A DNA stretch of 64,000 nucleotides, taken from positions 146,001 through 210,000 of the forward strand of contig JABVXV010000048.1 of NCBI GenBank assembly GCA_013365325.1. Reading direction: 5' to 3'. Numbering within the stretch: position 1 is the first letter of the stretch; every line of letters begins with the position of its first letter. The notes beneath the pieces were generated by a model that had not been told where the DNA came from, ran no database searches, and saw only the letters and a program-made list of their open reading frames with translations. Positions 23,733-37,579 of the stretch are shown here, in pieces. Origin of the DNA: Dipetalonema caudispina. Taxonomy: Eukaryota > Nematoda > Chromadorea > Rhabditida > Onchocercidae. The position numbers and the translations under genes are program-made.

Positions 23733-26700
23733 TTACACTCGTAATATTTCTAACATATTTTTGTAACAAATTGATATCCAATCCGGAAAGGCAGCCGCCC
23801 AATGCACCTGATTAATCTGAAAATTTTCGACTTTCAGACATCTAGAAAACAAAAATGCCTTAAAAAAGAAGATAAATAGAAATATATATAATAATTCTAG
23901 TATAAATTACTTGACTGGAAGATATTTTGCAGATGGGCATTCTTCCATTACTATTACGGGTAGGGTAATCGGCAGAATGTGCATGCAACTAAATCTTATT
24001 TTAAGGAACGAAATGCTTTACCTCGCCACCAGCTTGATAAGCCAAAATAGGATCGTCAACAGGTCGAGGCATCGTATGAATATCCCAAATTAATGCCTGA
24101 CTATCACCGCCTGAATTGAAGTTAACAGAAAAAGCAAATGAGTAACAAACATAAGAAGGAAAAATAGTTGTTTAATGAAGGCCGGAATTTCAAATTCAAA
24201 ATTTAAATAGCTCACCTGCTGTACAAATATGACATGAAGAGTGTGGTGCCCAGGCCATGCCATTTACGCGTCCACGATGATTGTCTAATTTTGCGACAGG
24301 TGTGCAAGGTATACGTACATCGAGAATTATCACCTCAATAGAAGTTAAGTTAAACTCAATATACACTTACTTACTTCATTCAGAGTAGGATACATTCCTA
24401 AAAATGAAGGTTGTTCTCATTCATCGTTTTGATGCCAACACAATGCTAATATATCTCCTAATACATTCTGATTTATGGATATGTAGCAAATTAGCTAAAC
24501 CCACTATATTAGAATAAATTAGACAGATAGCAGCAACACATAGATAAATTATATCTGTAGTCACTAACATGCTTATCATATCATATAATTGCTCATTAAA
24601 AAATGTGAATTGAGTAAAACAAACCTCTGCAGAATCTTGAACAAATGTAGCGATATAATTGCAATCTTGCTTATTACATTCTAAGCGCAATAAGGGAGCA
24701 TGTGATGGTTCTTCGAACATAATTGTTGAATGTTCAAGATGGCGTAAATCAAACATTCTAAGGCTTCCATCGGCTCCTGAAAATCTGACAGTGTTGGATC
24801 TTAATCTAGTTTCATCCACTGTTCACACGTGTACTTTGCATGTTATCATATCTCTGGAAACTTAATACTGAATCACGAAGAGAACTGTTCTAGCGAGAGT
24901 AAGAACAAGCGAAACCTTCATGAACATACTTCTTTTATACGGGTGCCATCAGAAACCTGTAGGAGGAGAATATGTGCGAAAATAGCTATAAAAAAAAAAA
25001 AAAAAAAAACATACCAACACTAGCAAATATTTCACGACCGCTCGCCATCCTTGTGAAAGCAATATCAAATACTTCCTTATCATGAGCAATTAGTTGTGTC
25101 TTTACAGTACCTTCCGTTGATCGTGCAACGCTTATCGCTTGACCGGTCTAAAACGCAAAAAAACATAGCAACTCATAACTTCTACCTTTCCTTCATATCT
25201 TATCCATTCATCAGTTTTTCATGATAGTCAAAATTGAACTTAAAGCTTGAATTTATAGAAATTAACCTCGATTTGCCAAATCGTGCATGTTGTGTCGATA
25301 CTTGAAGTACCAATCAAGCCAACATCTACGTCATTCCAATCAAACGACGTTAACGGTGCACAGTATTCACTACTTCGATTCTGAAATGAACTGGCGAAAA
25401 TTTGCTTTAGTCTCTAACACTGTATCGGAAAAGTTCACTGGCATCTTCAAGTACTAAATGATAAACTCAGTTTGAAGTGTTAAAATCCATTTGTGATTTC
25501 AAAATAATTTCTAATTCAGCTTTCAAAATATACGTCTCTCATATATCTGGAACATCGGTAGGATGCTAAAAAAAAAAAAATTCATTTTACTTAAAGTAAA
25601 ATGTGAAAATTGAGTCTACTGAGAGAGACGTTTGAGAGGCTTCTTTGTGGAATTTCACCGTACTTTGAAATTTCTTATCGCATTGTGAAAAGGAACATGT
25701 TGCAATCACAAATAATTGACAACTTCAAGTGGTAGTCAATGAAAATAAAACTAGGGACAAATAAAACTAACCAACGAAAAAAAAAATAAAAATTTATACA
25801 TACGTTGTTAAGAAAAACTTCAATCTGCGCGCCGTCAGCACCACCTACACGCCAAAGACGCAAATAATCTCCGGTTGTAGCAATTAAGTCTGGATATATG
25901 CCCTTCTAAAAATTCTATATATATATATATATAAAGTATATATTTTTCAATTTGAATTACATTTTACTAGAATTAACAAGAATTACTGAAATTAGATGTG
26001 CATAAATGTCTGACTACCAATATTTGAACTGGAAATAGAAACGAAGAAACAAAATTTGTTATTTATCGAAATTGTCTAGAAACAAACCTGATCTGGAATC
26101 CACATTACTTTTGTAGCTGGATATGGATGATCGAAACTACCACAATCGATAAATTCGCCAGCGTCTTCATCAAGCTTCACTATTGAAACCTATAACTGAC
26201 CAGAAGTACTCCTAAAGCTATATCTAATTTTTAATATTCCTAATGGATGCATAATAACAAAGCAATGCAATATTTTATATATATAAAAGGATACTACTCT
26301 GTGCATTTTTTTTTCCATTTCTATACACCATAGACAAATGCAGCGAAAGCTCGATAAAGAATGCTTAAAAAATTTATTTTAAATCAAAAAATGATTGTGG
26401 AGTTGAAGTCACTTAAGATGCAACCAAACAGCCCATCTTTCGTTTTCAATGCAGCAGTGTTGTAACAAATGACGCTTTTATCCAGCTTTATTTAAACTTA
26501 ATTCCAATTTGAACTTACTGTTTCAAAACGCACTTTATCTTTGTTATGAAATCAAAATTCCTCAACCTAATGTCCTAGCCTATCCATACAGGAACAAATA
26601 TTTTTCTGCTAAAAAAGAAATAAAGAAACAGCTAAAAAACCTTATTATTATATTCCTCAATGAAGCTAGCTAATGCCAAGCGAAACTTCTTTGCTGGATC

Positions 26701-27072
26701 GGGATGCCGAGACCAACCGGTGGAGTACAGTGTATGCGGTGCCTCGTATTTGTAAACTTCTTTGTGCTTGGAATTCGAACTCGATACTCCACCTATAATC
26801 AATAAATGTGATAATCAAAACACTACAAATATTTCAGTTATCATTTTTTACATGCGTAAAAATTTTCGCACTTACTTTATTAATAACTATACATATAACT
26901 TGCTGTTGACGTAAAAAGTTACCATTACATGCAAATAACATGATATGAAAAAGCTCAAATATCATGTTCGACGTAAGAAATCTAGCTTACTGGGCTGATT
27001 GGATCCCATTTGAGCAATCTCGTTACCCATAAGTTGTTGCATAACATGAGATAAATGCTGTGTGATTGCCAT
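23733..27072 (-). CDS. dcaf7: WD40 protein, DCAF7/WDR68/AN11 orthologue (SWAN family), copy 1
   Basis: Ten exons give a closed 375-residue frame: 27072-26991, 26792-26641, 26189-26088, 25905-25804, 25380-25267, 25147-25015, 24776-24625, 24333-24216, 24110-24022, 23816-23733. The sequence follows human DCAF7 from end to end: [163 protein letters not shown], and the terminal LEILRV. DCAF7 is a seven-bladed propeller scaffold that binds DYRK1A/HIPK kinases and can act as a CUL4-DDB1 substrate receptor; the C. elegans relatives are called SWAN. A roughly 40-residue N-terminal extension precedes the conserved part. In blade 5 the usual CWNKQD reads ECNKQD, losing a tryptophan that copy 2 keeps. 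Confidence 0.9.
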
Positions 27073-28286
27073 CAGTTTTATCACCCGAATTGTCTTATTC
27101 TATCCTGCAATAGAATGAATAACGTAAGAAACTTAAGCGAACTCAAAAATGACGACATAGCTAAAATATTGAACTGGGTGATAAAGTGAACACATCAATT
27201 TCTTATATTTGCTCAATCAACACACTACCAACGCGTTCCCAATTTATCGATCAGTGTTTAAAAATTCCTAGAAATCAAACAAAGTAACAAACTGATTTGA
27301 ATGGAAATAAGATATTTAAACAATTCGATTAATTCAGATGACTTAAGTAGCCATTCGAATAATTGACGAACCGGAGGTGGAAATTTAATGAATGGAAAAT
27401 TTTATTTTTTAATATAAATTATTGTCAATATTTCAGATTCACGGAAACACTTGGACTTGAAAACCCTGTAGTATTAAGCTTGAGAGACATTAATGAATAG
27501 ATACGTTATAATGAAGGCAAAGAAATCATGGAGATTTTTATCATTAATAGATAAAGATTCTTATCACTAAGTATACACAACGAAAAAGAAGTATGGTAAT
27601 TTTTGCAGCATAAACTGGTGAATAAAATGAGAGACAATAAACATGGAAATTGAAAAATGAAAGCATTAAATCCAAAAATGTCATGCATTCTACTTTATGG
27701 ACTACTACTATTGTGATCAGTGTTAATTCTCAATCCATCCTATGCACAATCAACGGTTTCCAATCAAATAACTGTGATTAATCGAATAATGTTCCGTTAC
27801 ACGTATTTTTTGATATGGAAACAATTTAACTATTTTTCTTCACCACCGAATAGCGATTATAAACATACTGTAAGATAAACAGGATAATATCAGATTATAA
27901 CGAGTTTACGACACAACTTTATTAGTTACTGAAAATTATATATAAAGCAAAATCACAACAACGATTACTTTAATATCCATCACTACTATTATAAAATGAA
28001 CTGCAATAGTAATTAGAACACCTATAAATTAAAAGGCCACAAATAAATGAATAAAACCTAAAATAAACGAATTATCACGAATTCGAAGATATTTGTCCCT
28101 TCAAAAAGAATAGAAAGACATCCCGGCAAGAGTAAATTTCACACTTGACCACTATGTGATCAAAACAATTATGAGAAAGATATCACCAATGTTTTAGAGA
28201 AAATCCATGGCAGATGAACTGAGGCATTGACGAAAATTTTAAGCAACTTAAAAAATTAGTCTGTACTTCGAAATCGAGAGATTTTC
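27073..28286. other. Spacer between the two DCAF7 paralogues
   Basis: About 1.2 kb between the stop of copy 2 and the start of copy 1, both read on the minus strand. It should contain the copy 2 3' untranslated region and the copy 1 promoter. AT-rich, with no coding exon recognised. Confidence 0.5.
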
Positions 28287-31200
28287 TCAAACTCGAAGAA
28301 TTTCTAAACATTTTCCAAAACAAATAGAAATCCAATCAATTTGAGAAGCTGACCAATGCACTTGATTTACCTGAAAAAAGCAACCAATTTTAATGTGTAA
28401 ATGAAAACAACGATGTAATCATCACCACAATAGTTGTGAAACTTAAATGTGAGACAGTGTATTGCTTTCTAGTAAATTACATTGGGACGTTCCGGATACC
28501 CAAGGAACTCCACGTGGTTTTGCTTACTATAATAAAATGAAATTTAGAAAACATATATATTAACCAAGAAGAGAGCATCGTGAATTTCGTAAAATTTTTC
28601 TGCAACAAATTACTTAATTTGGTCATTGCATTATATTTGATTATTAATCCTGACAGATGTTATTCCCCAAATGAATCCTTACATACTGCTTTCTTATGAT
28701 AATAACATAAGATTTATTAATCAGTAAGTATTGAAAATCCATCAATTTTCATCAATAATTAGATGAAGGTCTTTTATGGATAATAAACTATTTGCTGCTG
28801 TTAGAAACTCAAACAATTAAAAGACTAAAAGGAAGTTAAAAATTAAAGATTAAAGGAATTGCTGGCACCAAAGCACAGTAAAAGAACTCAATCAGTACAG
28901 CAACCAGTGCTTCAAGATTTATTGCATACAACAAAAATTACCTCTCCTTCAGCTTGATAGGCTAATATTGGATCTTCAACCGGTCTCGGCATTGGTGAGA
29001 TATCCCAAATTAAAGCTTGACGATCATCCCCTAAATCAAGAAAATTTTCATCGAAATATCTCTTGATGAGATCGCACTGTGTTGAAATATTGGAGGTATT
29101 CAAGCTTCGAAATATTCGGATACTGTTAAAATTCAAAAAGAAGCAGCGAAATCACTTCAATGTTTCAGTACCGCCAACCCACAGATGGTGTGTTTGGAGT
29201 TTAAATTTAAACCAAATATGAGAATAGTGAATTATAGATTTGAAGAGGTTCAAAAATTACAAACAATATTACGACACGATCACAATGACAGTTTAGAATG
29301 GAAGTCTTGAAAATTCATATATTTAAGATCTGTTGAAATTACCGGCTGTGCATATGTGACATGAAGAATGTGGAGCCCAAGCAACACCATTTACGCAAGC
29401 GCGATGATTATGAAGTCGAGCGAGAGGATTACAAGGCACTCTTATATCCACTATCACTACCTACAAATTATATCGCATAACAAATGTCATCCTGAAATGA
29501 TATTTGGACACATTCCGTAACTATTATGCTAATTTTGAAATTGCCGACTAGGGTGATAGTTTGTATGTCTGAACTACTTAACTCTAAGTCCTTTTCCGCC
29601 TGTTAAAAACTTCTACAACATACCTCAACATACGCCAAAAACTGGTCGCTATTTTTCAGACGATGATGAGTTATATGAAGTTCAATCATGATAATTTCCT
29701 TCAGTCACAAAAATTACTCTGGCTTTCAAATGAAAAACATGATATAATAAATCAGAACAAACTGATCACTGCACCTCAGCAGAATCCTGTGCAAAAGTAG
29801 CCAAGTAGTGACTCTCCTGTTTGTTCCATGCTAGCCTCATCAATGGTGAACGTAAGGGATCTTCATAAACTATTGTAGAGTGTTGTAAATTTCGTAAATC
29901 AAATAATCGAGCACTTCCATCCGCACCTATTGTAAGTTTTTTGTATAATATCTTCCTGAGATCAATAATGTTCAGTTTGGAAATTTCTTCTTACAACTCT
30001 TAAATTTGCAAACATTTGATTTCTTGTATGAGTGCAATTTTCTATAACAATAGTTTCCTCGCTATGTGCTCTGCCCATTGATCAGGAAACTTCCAGAAGT
30101 CAACCATTAGTAGCAATGAAGTGAAATATGAAATGAAACTTGTATCTTAAATATATGGTTTTTTTTAATGATAAACATCAAGGAGAAAATTATCCCTGAA
30201 GAGCATTTAAAACTACGATTTTAACTACATACCAACAGTAGCGAAATTATCCCGTCCACGATTTATTCTCGAAAATTTGATATCATGCACTGGCTTATCA
30301 TGAGCTATCAATTGTGTTTTGACACTGCCATTAGTTTTTTTTGTTTGGGCAAGTGCCTGTCCAGTCTGAAAATAGTGCATTATACAAAAGATCATGTCAT
30401 CAGGGGCAAATAAATAATATAAAGTTCTCTACAAATAAAAAAGACTAAGCTTATCTTCTAAACTGATTTCTAAAATCAAATCCTGTCACAAGTCTTCCAA
30501 AATAATCACACCAATCTAACTTTCACCGTGATTACCACGCGTATAACCTCAAAGGATTCCGTACAAGTATCAATTATAGATAATCGAATTGAATTATAAA
30601 ATGTGAAACATAATCGAATTAAGCATAAAGTTGAAACAGGATGGTAGGGAAAACAAATTAAAACCAAAATTGTATTAAAATGATCCTGAATTTTTTTTAA
30701 TACTCTCACCTCAAGCTGCCATATGGTGCAACTCATATCGATTGAAGAAGTACCAATCAGAGTTGGATCAACATCATTCCAATCGAAATTCGTTAATGGT
30801 CCGGAATAATTTGATGCTTGTTTCTGTAATTTTAAAGAATATGATTTGTATTATATCATGAGTGATTGTTAGTATGACTACAGCAGCGACATGAGCATTA
30901 CTGGGACGAACATTGATACCACTGCTCCAGAGCCTGCTGTCGTTAAAGTAATCCCAGGGATATAAGCATTAGCAAGTTACAGCAAGATCAGCTAGGCAGA
31001 GATAGTATCAGTGTAACAACATACATTATTTAAGATGCATTCCATCATTACAGAATTTGGCTCTACTCGATAAATTTTCAGGCATTCTCCACTGGTTGCC
31101 AATAGGTCAGGATAAGAATCCATCTGCAAAAATGTAATGTGTAGCGTAAATGGCGATAATGAAAATTGATAAGCTCCACTTCGATAAGCAAATAATTTTT

Positions 31201-33407
31201 TGAAGTTATATATCTAACTTATCCAAATCTACAAAAACATTAAATTCAAACTGATACCAACCATATCTGGAATCCACTGAATGCAGTTCGGAGGGAATGT
31301 GTGCTCGAATGAAAGCCTCTCTACAAGTTCACCTTGCTGCTCGTCCAACTGTATGATTGATACCTATAAATACATTAGAAGTGAAGGCAAGCATTGAAAA
31401 ATTAAAACAACTTTCGATACTTGCACAAAAATAAGTCAGCTGCGTTTGAAAAGCAAAAAATTCAGAAAAATTAAGTAACTTAAATTTATAGGCACTAAAC
31501 TGCTACGTAATCTAATCAACATCTGAACAAAGCAGAATAATTTTACAGTTCGATTCACAGGCTTTCTTTTTAAGTAGGCACAAGTCTACGTTGATAAACA
31601 TAGAAATGCATTAACAAATTTTGAACAGTCCAATTCGAAACATAAAAATGAGGAGTTGAATTTGGAAAACATACTTGCTGATACGGAATTTCTTTTCGTA
31701 TATTCTTCCCTATAGTATTCATAATATTAAACAGGTTAGTCTTTTGTTTTTGCTACTACTTTTTAAAGATATCCTAAGAATTGCTGGTCAAATAGTATTT
31801 TTATCCTGACTTCCCCAACATCTTCTTTCACCACATTCCTACTTCCTCACTGTTTCCTGCGTAATTATTATTGTAAACATTAGACATCTCTTTTGCATAG
31901 TCTATCAACCGTTTTATTTTGGTAGTTTTGAAGTTTCACTTCTAAAATCCTCAATATTACAGCATTTGGAAAATGATTTCCCTCCTTTACCTTCTCTATC
32001 TCAAATTTCATCATTTTTCGGTTCATCTTTGTTTTTATATTATTTGAAGTTTAACTATCCCTTCCATAGCCCTTACTCTGATGCTAACTCGACCACAGTG
32101 TTTTACATAAGTTTGCAACAATTCGATTTACTAAAATATCGATGAGATTACTTTGTCTCCTTCTTTTCTGTAAGCTTTCAAGTTACTACTTCACTATTAA
32201 TGCTGCTGCAAAAAATCCTACGCTAAGAATAATAAAATATAAGCTGGATGAAACAAGCGAAAAATTCAACTTAAACGAACCCTATTATTATGTGGTTTAT
32301 CTTCCACAACACTGCCAACAGCAATCCGCCACCGGCCCTCCGAATCCGTTTTACTGGACCATCCAGCCGCAAAAAGTGGCCGACTTGAAGTGAAACGATA
32401 AATCTGCCGACGTTTCGGTGGGGCAGGAGGAGCTGGCGCTGCAATTGTTGGTGTTGGTGGTGGAGCGCTTTCGATACTGCTTGGTCCTGACGGCCGAGAT
32501 ATACCGGTATTTGTTGGTATTGCTAAAAAATAAACAGTGAGACACTTCATCAAGGCTGAATGATTTTTGCGCTATCATCGTCATAATCATTAAGATATGA
32601 ACTTATTTATAATGAAATTATTTGTGATCTGAGCTAAAAAGAACACAGTAGGACTTTAAGATGCATATATACAAAATGTGGTTTTAAAAAATCTTCTTTC
32701 TGAGAACTAACGGGATGCTGATACTATCATTTGATTGACGATAAGTAAAAGAATTTTGAGTATCAAATCTACAGAGTATCTTACAAATTTGAATATGCTC
32801 TAGCACATCTACGGAAATACTAGGAATACTTACTTGTTCTTTGCCAAGAAGAATGCGCAACTCAGAATGGTTATCAAGTAAGAAAAAAAACTTTAAAATA
32901 CGAGGAGATTAAGTGTTTTGTATTAACTTAAAGGCTGCTTTTTTATTGATAACTGGATATTACTAGTGATATATACATATCTAACAATTATTTCAGTAGT
33001 CTGTGGACTACTACTGCATGTAATCCCTTTTGTATTCAAAAGCTTTTATATTTAGCTTCAACGACCTTTTACATTAGCTTTAATTCGTAACAATGCAACG
33101 GATTAAACTTGGACAAATTGCGGAGGATGGATATTGTCCACTAGTGGTAGATCCAATGTCGATTTAGGATCCCACAGTAAGACATCAAAATCCAATCCAA
33201 AACTCCAGTACAAATGATAAGTATAAAAATGATGATGCTAGTAATACGCATATTAATGTTATACTAACATGTAGTGGTTGTACTAGCAATTTGATGATTT
33301 GTCGTTATTTGTTGCTGTAACGTTTGCTGTACACCGGTAGTACTGGATGCAAGTGATGAAGAATTTCCTGATGGCGCTGCAACCATTTGCCCAAAACCGT
33401 AAAACAT
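28287..33407 (-). CDS. WD40 protein, DCAF7/WDR68/AN11-like paralogue, copy 2 (diverged)
   Basis: Ten exons encode about 423 residues: 33407-33269, 32522-32281, 31363-31262, about 31123-31027, 30823-30710, 30365-30233, 29926-29775, 29460-29343, 29030-28942, 28370-28287. Exons 3 and 5-10 have exactly the lengths and phases of copy 1 (102, 114, 133, 152, 118, 89, 84 nt), direct evidence of gene duplication. Conserved blocks include [102 protein letters not shown] and the final CLEILRV. The N-terminus differs: exon 1 is Ser/Thr/Gln-rich and exon 2 begins with a Pro/Ala stretch (PAPPAPPKRRQ) before QIYRF, and EEYNNK has become [18 protein letters not shown] is altered to GECLKIYRV. It is probably a faster-evolving scaffold with altered partners. 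First in-frame ATG at 33407; MVAAPSG at 33386 is an alternative. Confidence 0.85.
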
Positions 33408-36400
33408 TAACACCAATGCTTTTCTGCTGAAGTTATACTTCCACAATTAATCGTTATATGTCCAGCAAATTCCCTGCAAATTTTAATTACATATTATTCA
33501 TTAAGCATTGAATGCATACATATTCTTTAGCATGATGCTAATTAGTTACGCAATTGTTTATTTCCATCAATACAAAACATTTATAATTATTAGGAATGAA
33601 AAATTTCTCAATAAGGATTTGTGATTTATTTCATCTACAAAAATGTAACTCCCCACGAATTTCCTCAGTTCTGAGTAATACATTCACTCACTCTTAGTTA
33701 TTCATTAGTAATGATTCCATCAATTATAGCATTATTTTTTTTTTTCTTAATTAGTAGCCAAAACAACTGAAATGATGTGACCTTTGACTACAAGATAACA
33801 TGTCCACCTTACTCTTACGACAGAAACGTAACAGAATACAGAGAATCAAGTGACACCTAATAACGCCATACGAATAATCTAAACGCGGCCCACAACTATT
33901 CGCCTATAAAACGCGGCCTTAGTTTTCAATGGTCATTGTCAGTGCATGGGTCACAATGGGTGAGGGGTAGAGTGCGACTTCTAGGTCAATTCATTTCTGA
34001 CGGGTATGCATAAATGATAGCCACCACGGGGATACAACATCCTGGGAAGTTCTAGTGAAGTTGAAAAGCTTCCGAAAATTCACGAGTAAGCATTCATCGT
34101 GATAGTATTTCCCACCCTGGTGACCTCTCTATGCAAAGTTCACTTAAAATGCTTACAAGAAGTCGGAGGAGACAAAGGACGAAAGTTATCAGAGATTCTG
34201 ATCATGGTGTAAATCTAGCCACTAGTAATTCGACTTATTCCGCTACGGATCGGATGAAAAGACTCAGATAGGGGCGAATTTATCAACACCGTCCTATAAC
34301 GGACTACGCTGAACTATAAGAACATCATCGTCTAATACTCATTGCGGAGTCGAACCTGTTGGCTATTGACATTAGTGCATGAGCAACCCACTACACCATC
34401 ACCACAATATGGCACTTATATTTCATTTTTTCATTTCGCATTTATTCCGGATTTAAAGCATCATTAACAGCTATCCGGATTGCTTTGTTTATTCGACGAA
34501 AATAGATCTTGCATGACTGTATCACTTGAATTGATTATCTTTTCAAGTGATATCTGAAATTTGCATTCATTTTGTCATCCATCATTGTGTTATAACTTTG
34601 AAAATTTTCGTAATGACAAAATTTTTATATTCCAAAAATTTTTCATCATGAAAGAAGGCATTTATTCATTTTAAGAGAATGCGAGGAATGATGTCAAAAA
34701 TCCTCAAATAATATCACATAAATTTGAATGAAATGAGGTTAAAATCAACTACTTGAAACTTGTTGACAAATTTTTATATGTCATATCGGTTGTTCGAATT
34801 TATTAGATGTCCTAAGCCTGAATGAATAAAATTCATTGAGGAGGAATCTTTTATTATCTGTTAACTCTCTTTTTTTTTTCCTAATAAAAAAAAAAGATTT
34901 TTAATTACTGAAGTAATAAAATCGTTAATATAAATTAGGCAATCATTTGTGAATATCAAATTTTGATGACTCTTTTCCATTCAGATTTGTATGATCATAC
35001 TGAGCTTTAGTTAGGTCATACATTATAATACATTGAAAGGATTTACTAGGATTTATTCCATAATGTTTTTTATTTCTTACATGAAATGGAAAGTTTCTAG
35101 GTGAATAAATTAATAGGTCAATAAAGAATTTGTTTGGAATTTTAGCAATTAACAGGAACTTTTAAAATCATCGAAATTTTAATTCAAAAAAAAATCTTTT
35201 CGAAATTAACTTTATATAATTTCGAATTAATATAATTAAATTAAAATATCATTTGTAAATTATACGATCGGAGCAGTATGACGATTGGTTGCTGCACGAT
35301 AGATGATCTTCGGATCGATTGCCAAAGCAATTTACTCGATGTATTGATCGAGCTATCAGTAAATTAATTAATCGAACAGAAGATGTATAAAGCGTCAAAA
35401 TAGAAGCTATCTGTATATTTGTTGTTGATATTCAGAAGTGGTACAAACATATTATGATAAACAATTATATAAACAGACATGTTCAAAAAAAAAAAAAAAG
35501 CAGATAAGAAAAATAAACAAAGAAATAAAAAATGGCCAAATAAGAATACAAATAAACAAAAAAAAAAGTAAAGATGATAAATAAATAAAGAAAAATACTC
35601 CTTTACTCGATGCTATGGTACTTATTTACTATTCGAGTATATGTTAAAACAAACTATTATGTATAAGCTTTAATATTATTTCAATAGCAATATGTTTAGG
35701 AATTGTTGATCGTATCATTCACATATTTACTATTGATTGATGACAGTTTAGTAATTACCACTGTAATCTTTAGAGAGCGTTGATATTTGATTTCTTGAAG
35801 AAGATATACGACGATAAGGTGGACAAATATTGGCCATTTAATAATGTGGTGATAGCGATAATAGTCAACAATGATAACAAAGTTCTCTTTATAACATTAC
35901 TATCTATATAGACTATATCCATTTCAATTATTATGTAGCAATAAATTTTTCTAATATGTTGGATTTTTTTTAGACTAAAAAAATTCATTCATAATTAGTT
36001 TGAATAAGTTGAAGAATGAGCAAGGAATAGATACTGAAATTTTTTCTGGAAGATGAAAATACTGCAGGCGATATGATGTTTTTTTTTTCTTTTTTTAAGG
36101 ATAAATTTTATCGACAAGTTCTTTTCTTCCGGATCTATTGGTCAGTTATATTTCCTGATCAAACTATTGGTAATACTGAGATTATTTATGGCACTTAAGA
36201 AATGCCATTATAATTTCAATCGTTTGCAATAAAATATATCCGCGAAGAGAAGCTGAACCTGTTACTTGTTTAATGTGATCAGTCAATTTCAATCAATTCA
36301 TTTTTGTATTGTATTAAGGATACTAATATAGGATTTATTTCATTGATATTTGTATATCAAACCTGTTTTATTATCGGTTTTTATTCTACATTTATCAAAT

Positions 36401-37579
36401 GCCTTGAGTTTATTATACTTTTGATAAATTATAATGTCACGTTTTACAGTTCAAAATGTTTATTTTAGCAGTTAAAGAATGAAATTAATTATATAGAGTA
36501 ATATTTATACTCATCCTAGTTAGTGTGGATAATGTAATCTCGTTTATCATCACTGATCGTTTGGCTCTCTTTTTCCAACCGATCATTTGATTTGCGAAAA
36601 CCCGTTACTTCAATTGGCAATGGAGCGATTTATTGGGATGATATGAAATTTCGTCAAGCAAAAAAGAGGACATTGACGGAGGTCGAAATACATGTATTAT
36701 GGATCGGGATATTTCTTTGTGCATGAGTGATTTTAAAACAATGACAATTTGAAGCGATCATTGAAAATGTCACATTCTAAAGCTTTGATGTGGAATGTTA
36801 ACATTTCGCGATTTTCAGGACTGATAAAGAATTATTGGGAGCAACGGAGTAAACACCTTTGATCTTGCCTTTAACTCCCGGATAAACTGATCCATTGATC
36901 GATCGATCGATATCATCCGAAAGTCACTTATCTCCTTCATAACAGTTGCTGTGGAAGTTGCACATTGTTGAATATCGTTGCTATATTAGGTGGGGCGTGG
37001 TTAATAATCAAATAAACAACAGGATTCGATGTTCCTCGAAACAAGTGCAACAAATTCAGGATAATCGTCACCCCGATCAGGAGACGGCGACAACAACGAC
37101 TAACAAACAGTTGCAGTTGTAACATACATCAGTATTCCTGCACCTAACATCATTTTCACTTCGCTGGTAAAAAATCATCTCATCAGGAACGAACTGTTGT
37201 AATATCTCCTCTTCTTCTTCGATATTTGATCAGAATCGACTTTAATTTATTTTTTTCCGGATTATGATAACAATTAAACTTAAGTAGAAGTAATTTATTC
37301 AAGTCACTTTATTGTTAAATTGAAAAAAAAAAGTCCTAATTTTCATTTATTTTTACACTATCTTTTTTAATCTGAGTTTGAAATTTATTTACCCTATTCT
37401 TCTGCTGCCGTATATTTACTCATCGTAGAATTCTTAATTTTTAAAGTTTAATACAGCAACAACTCTGCAACGATTCGAATTAATCCCTTACAAGGGATTG
37501 CAATCTGCAAGTCAACTTTTAACTATCATAAAATCCATCAATTATTTGCTGTAAAATATTTTGTGAAATATTCAATTCA
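33408..37579. other. Intergenic interval containing a SINE-like element
   Basis: Divergent promoters lie here: a CTTCAG acceptor complement at 33427-33432 just upstream of DCAF7 copy 2 (possible trans-splice site) on one side, and the start of the secreted-protein gene on the other. Apart from the element near 33.7-34.4 kb the stretch is AT-rich. Short frames near 36937-37125 have no neighbours they can be spliced to. A GATCGATCGATCGAT run lies near 36896-36912. Confidence 0.5.
33735..34415 (-). mobile_element. Putative tRNA-derived SINE
   Basis: Read on the minus strand, the element begins with a tRNA-like head. TGGTGTAGTGG at 34398-34388 fits the Pol III A box (TRGYNNARNNG), and GGTTCGACTCC at 34356-34346 is a perfect B box; they lie about 42 nt apart, the internal-promoter spacing of a tRNA gene. 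The head does not fold into a clean cloverleaf, so it is not a working tRNA gene. It is followed by roughly 450 bp clearly richer in GC than the surroundings, with no long reading frame, and the sequence ends with an A-rich run (complement of the T run at 33737-33750). Tail plus Pol III head is the layout of a SINE. I see no clear target-site duplication, so the exact borders are estimates. Confidence 0.6.

Noticed and set aside
32142..32393. 83-residue plus-strand open frame with signal-like start
   Set aside because: Largely antisense to the second coding exon of DCAF7 copy 2, which has strong homology.
34346..34398. Functional tRNA gene
   Set aside because: A and B boxes are present, but the acceptor and anticodon stems do not pair convincingly, so a SINE head is more likely.
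36937..37125. 62-residue minus-strand frame with a hydrophobic start
   Set aside because: Isolated, with no homology recognised and no partner exon.
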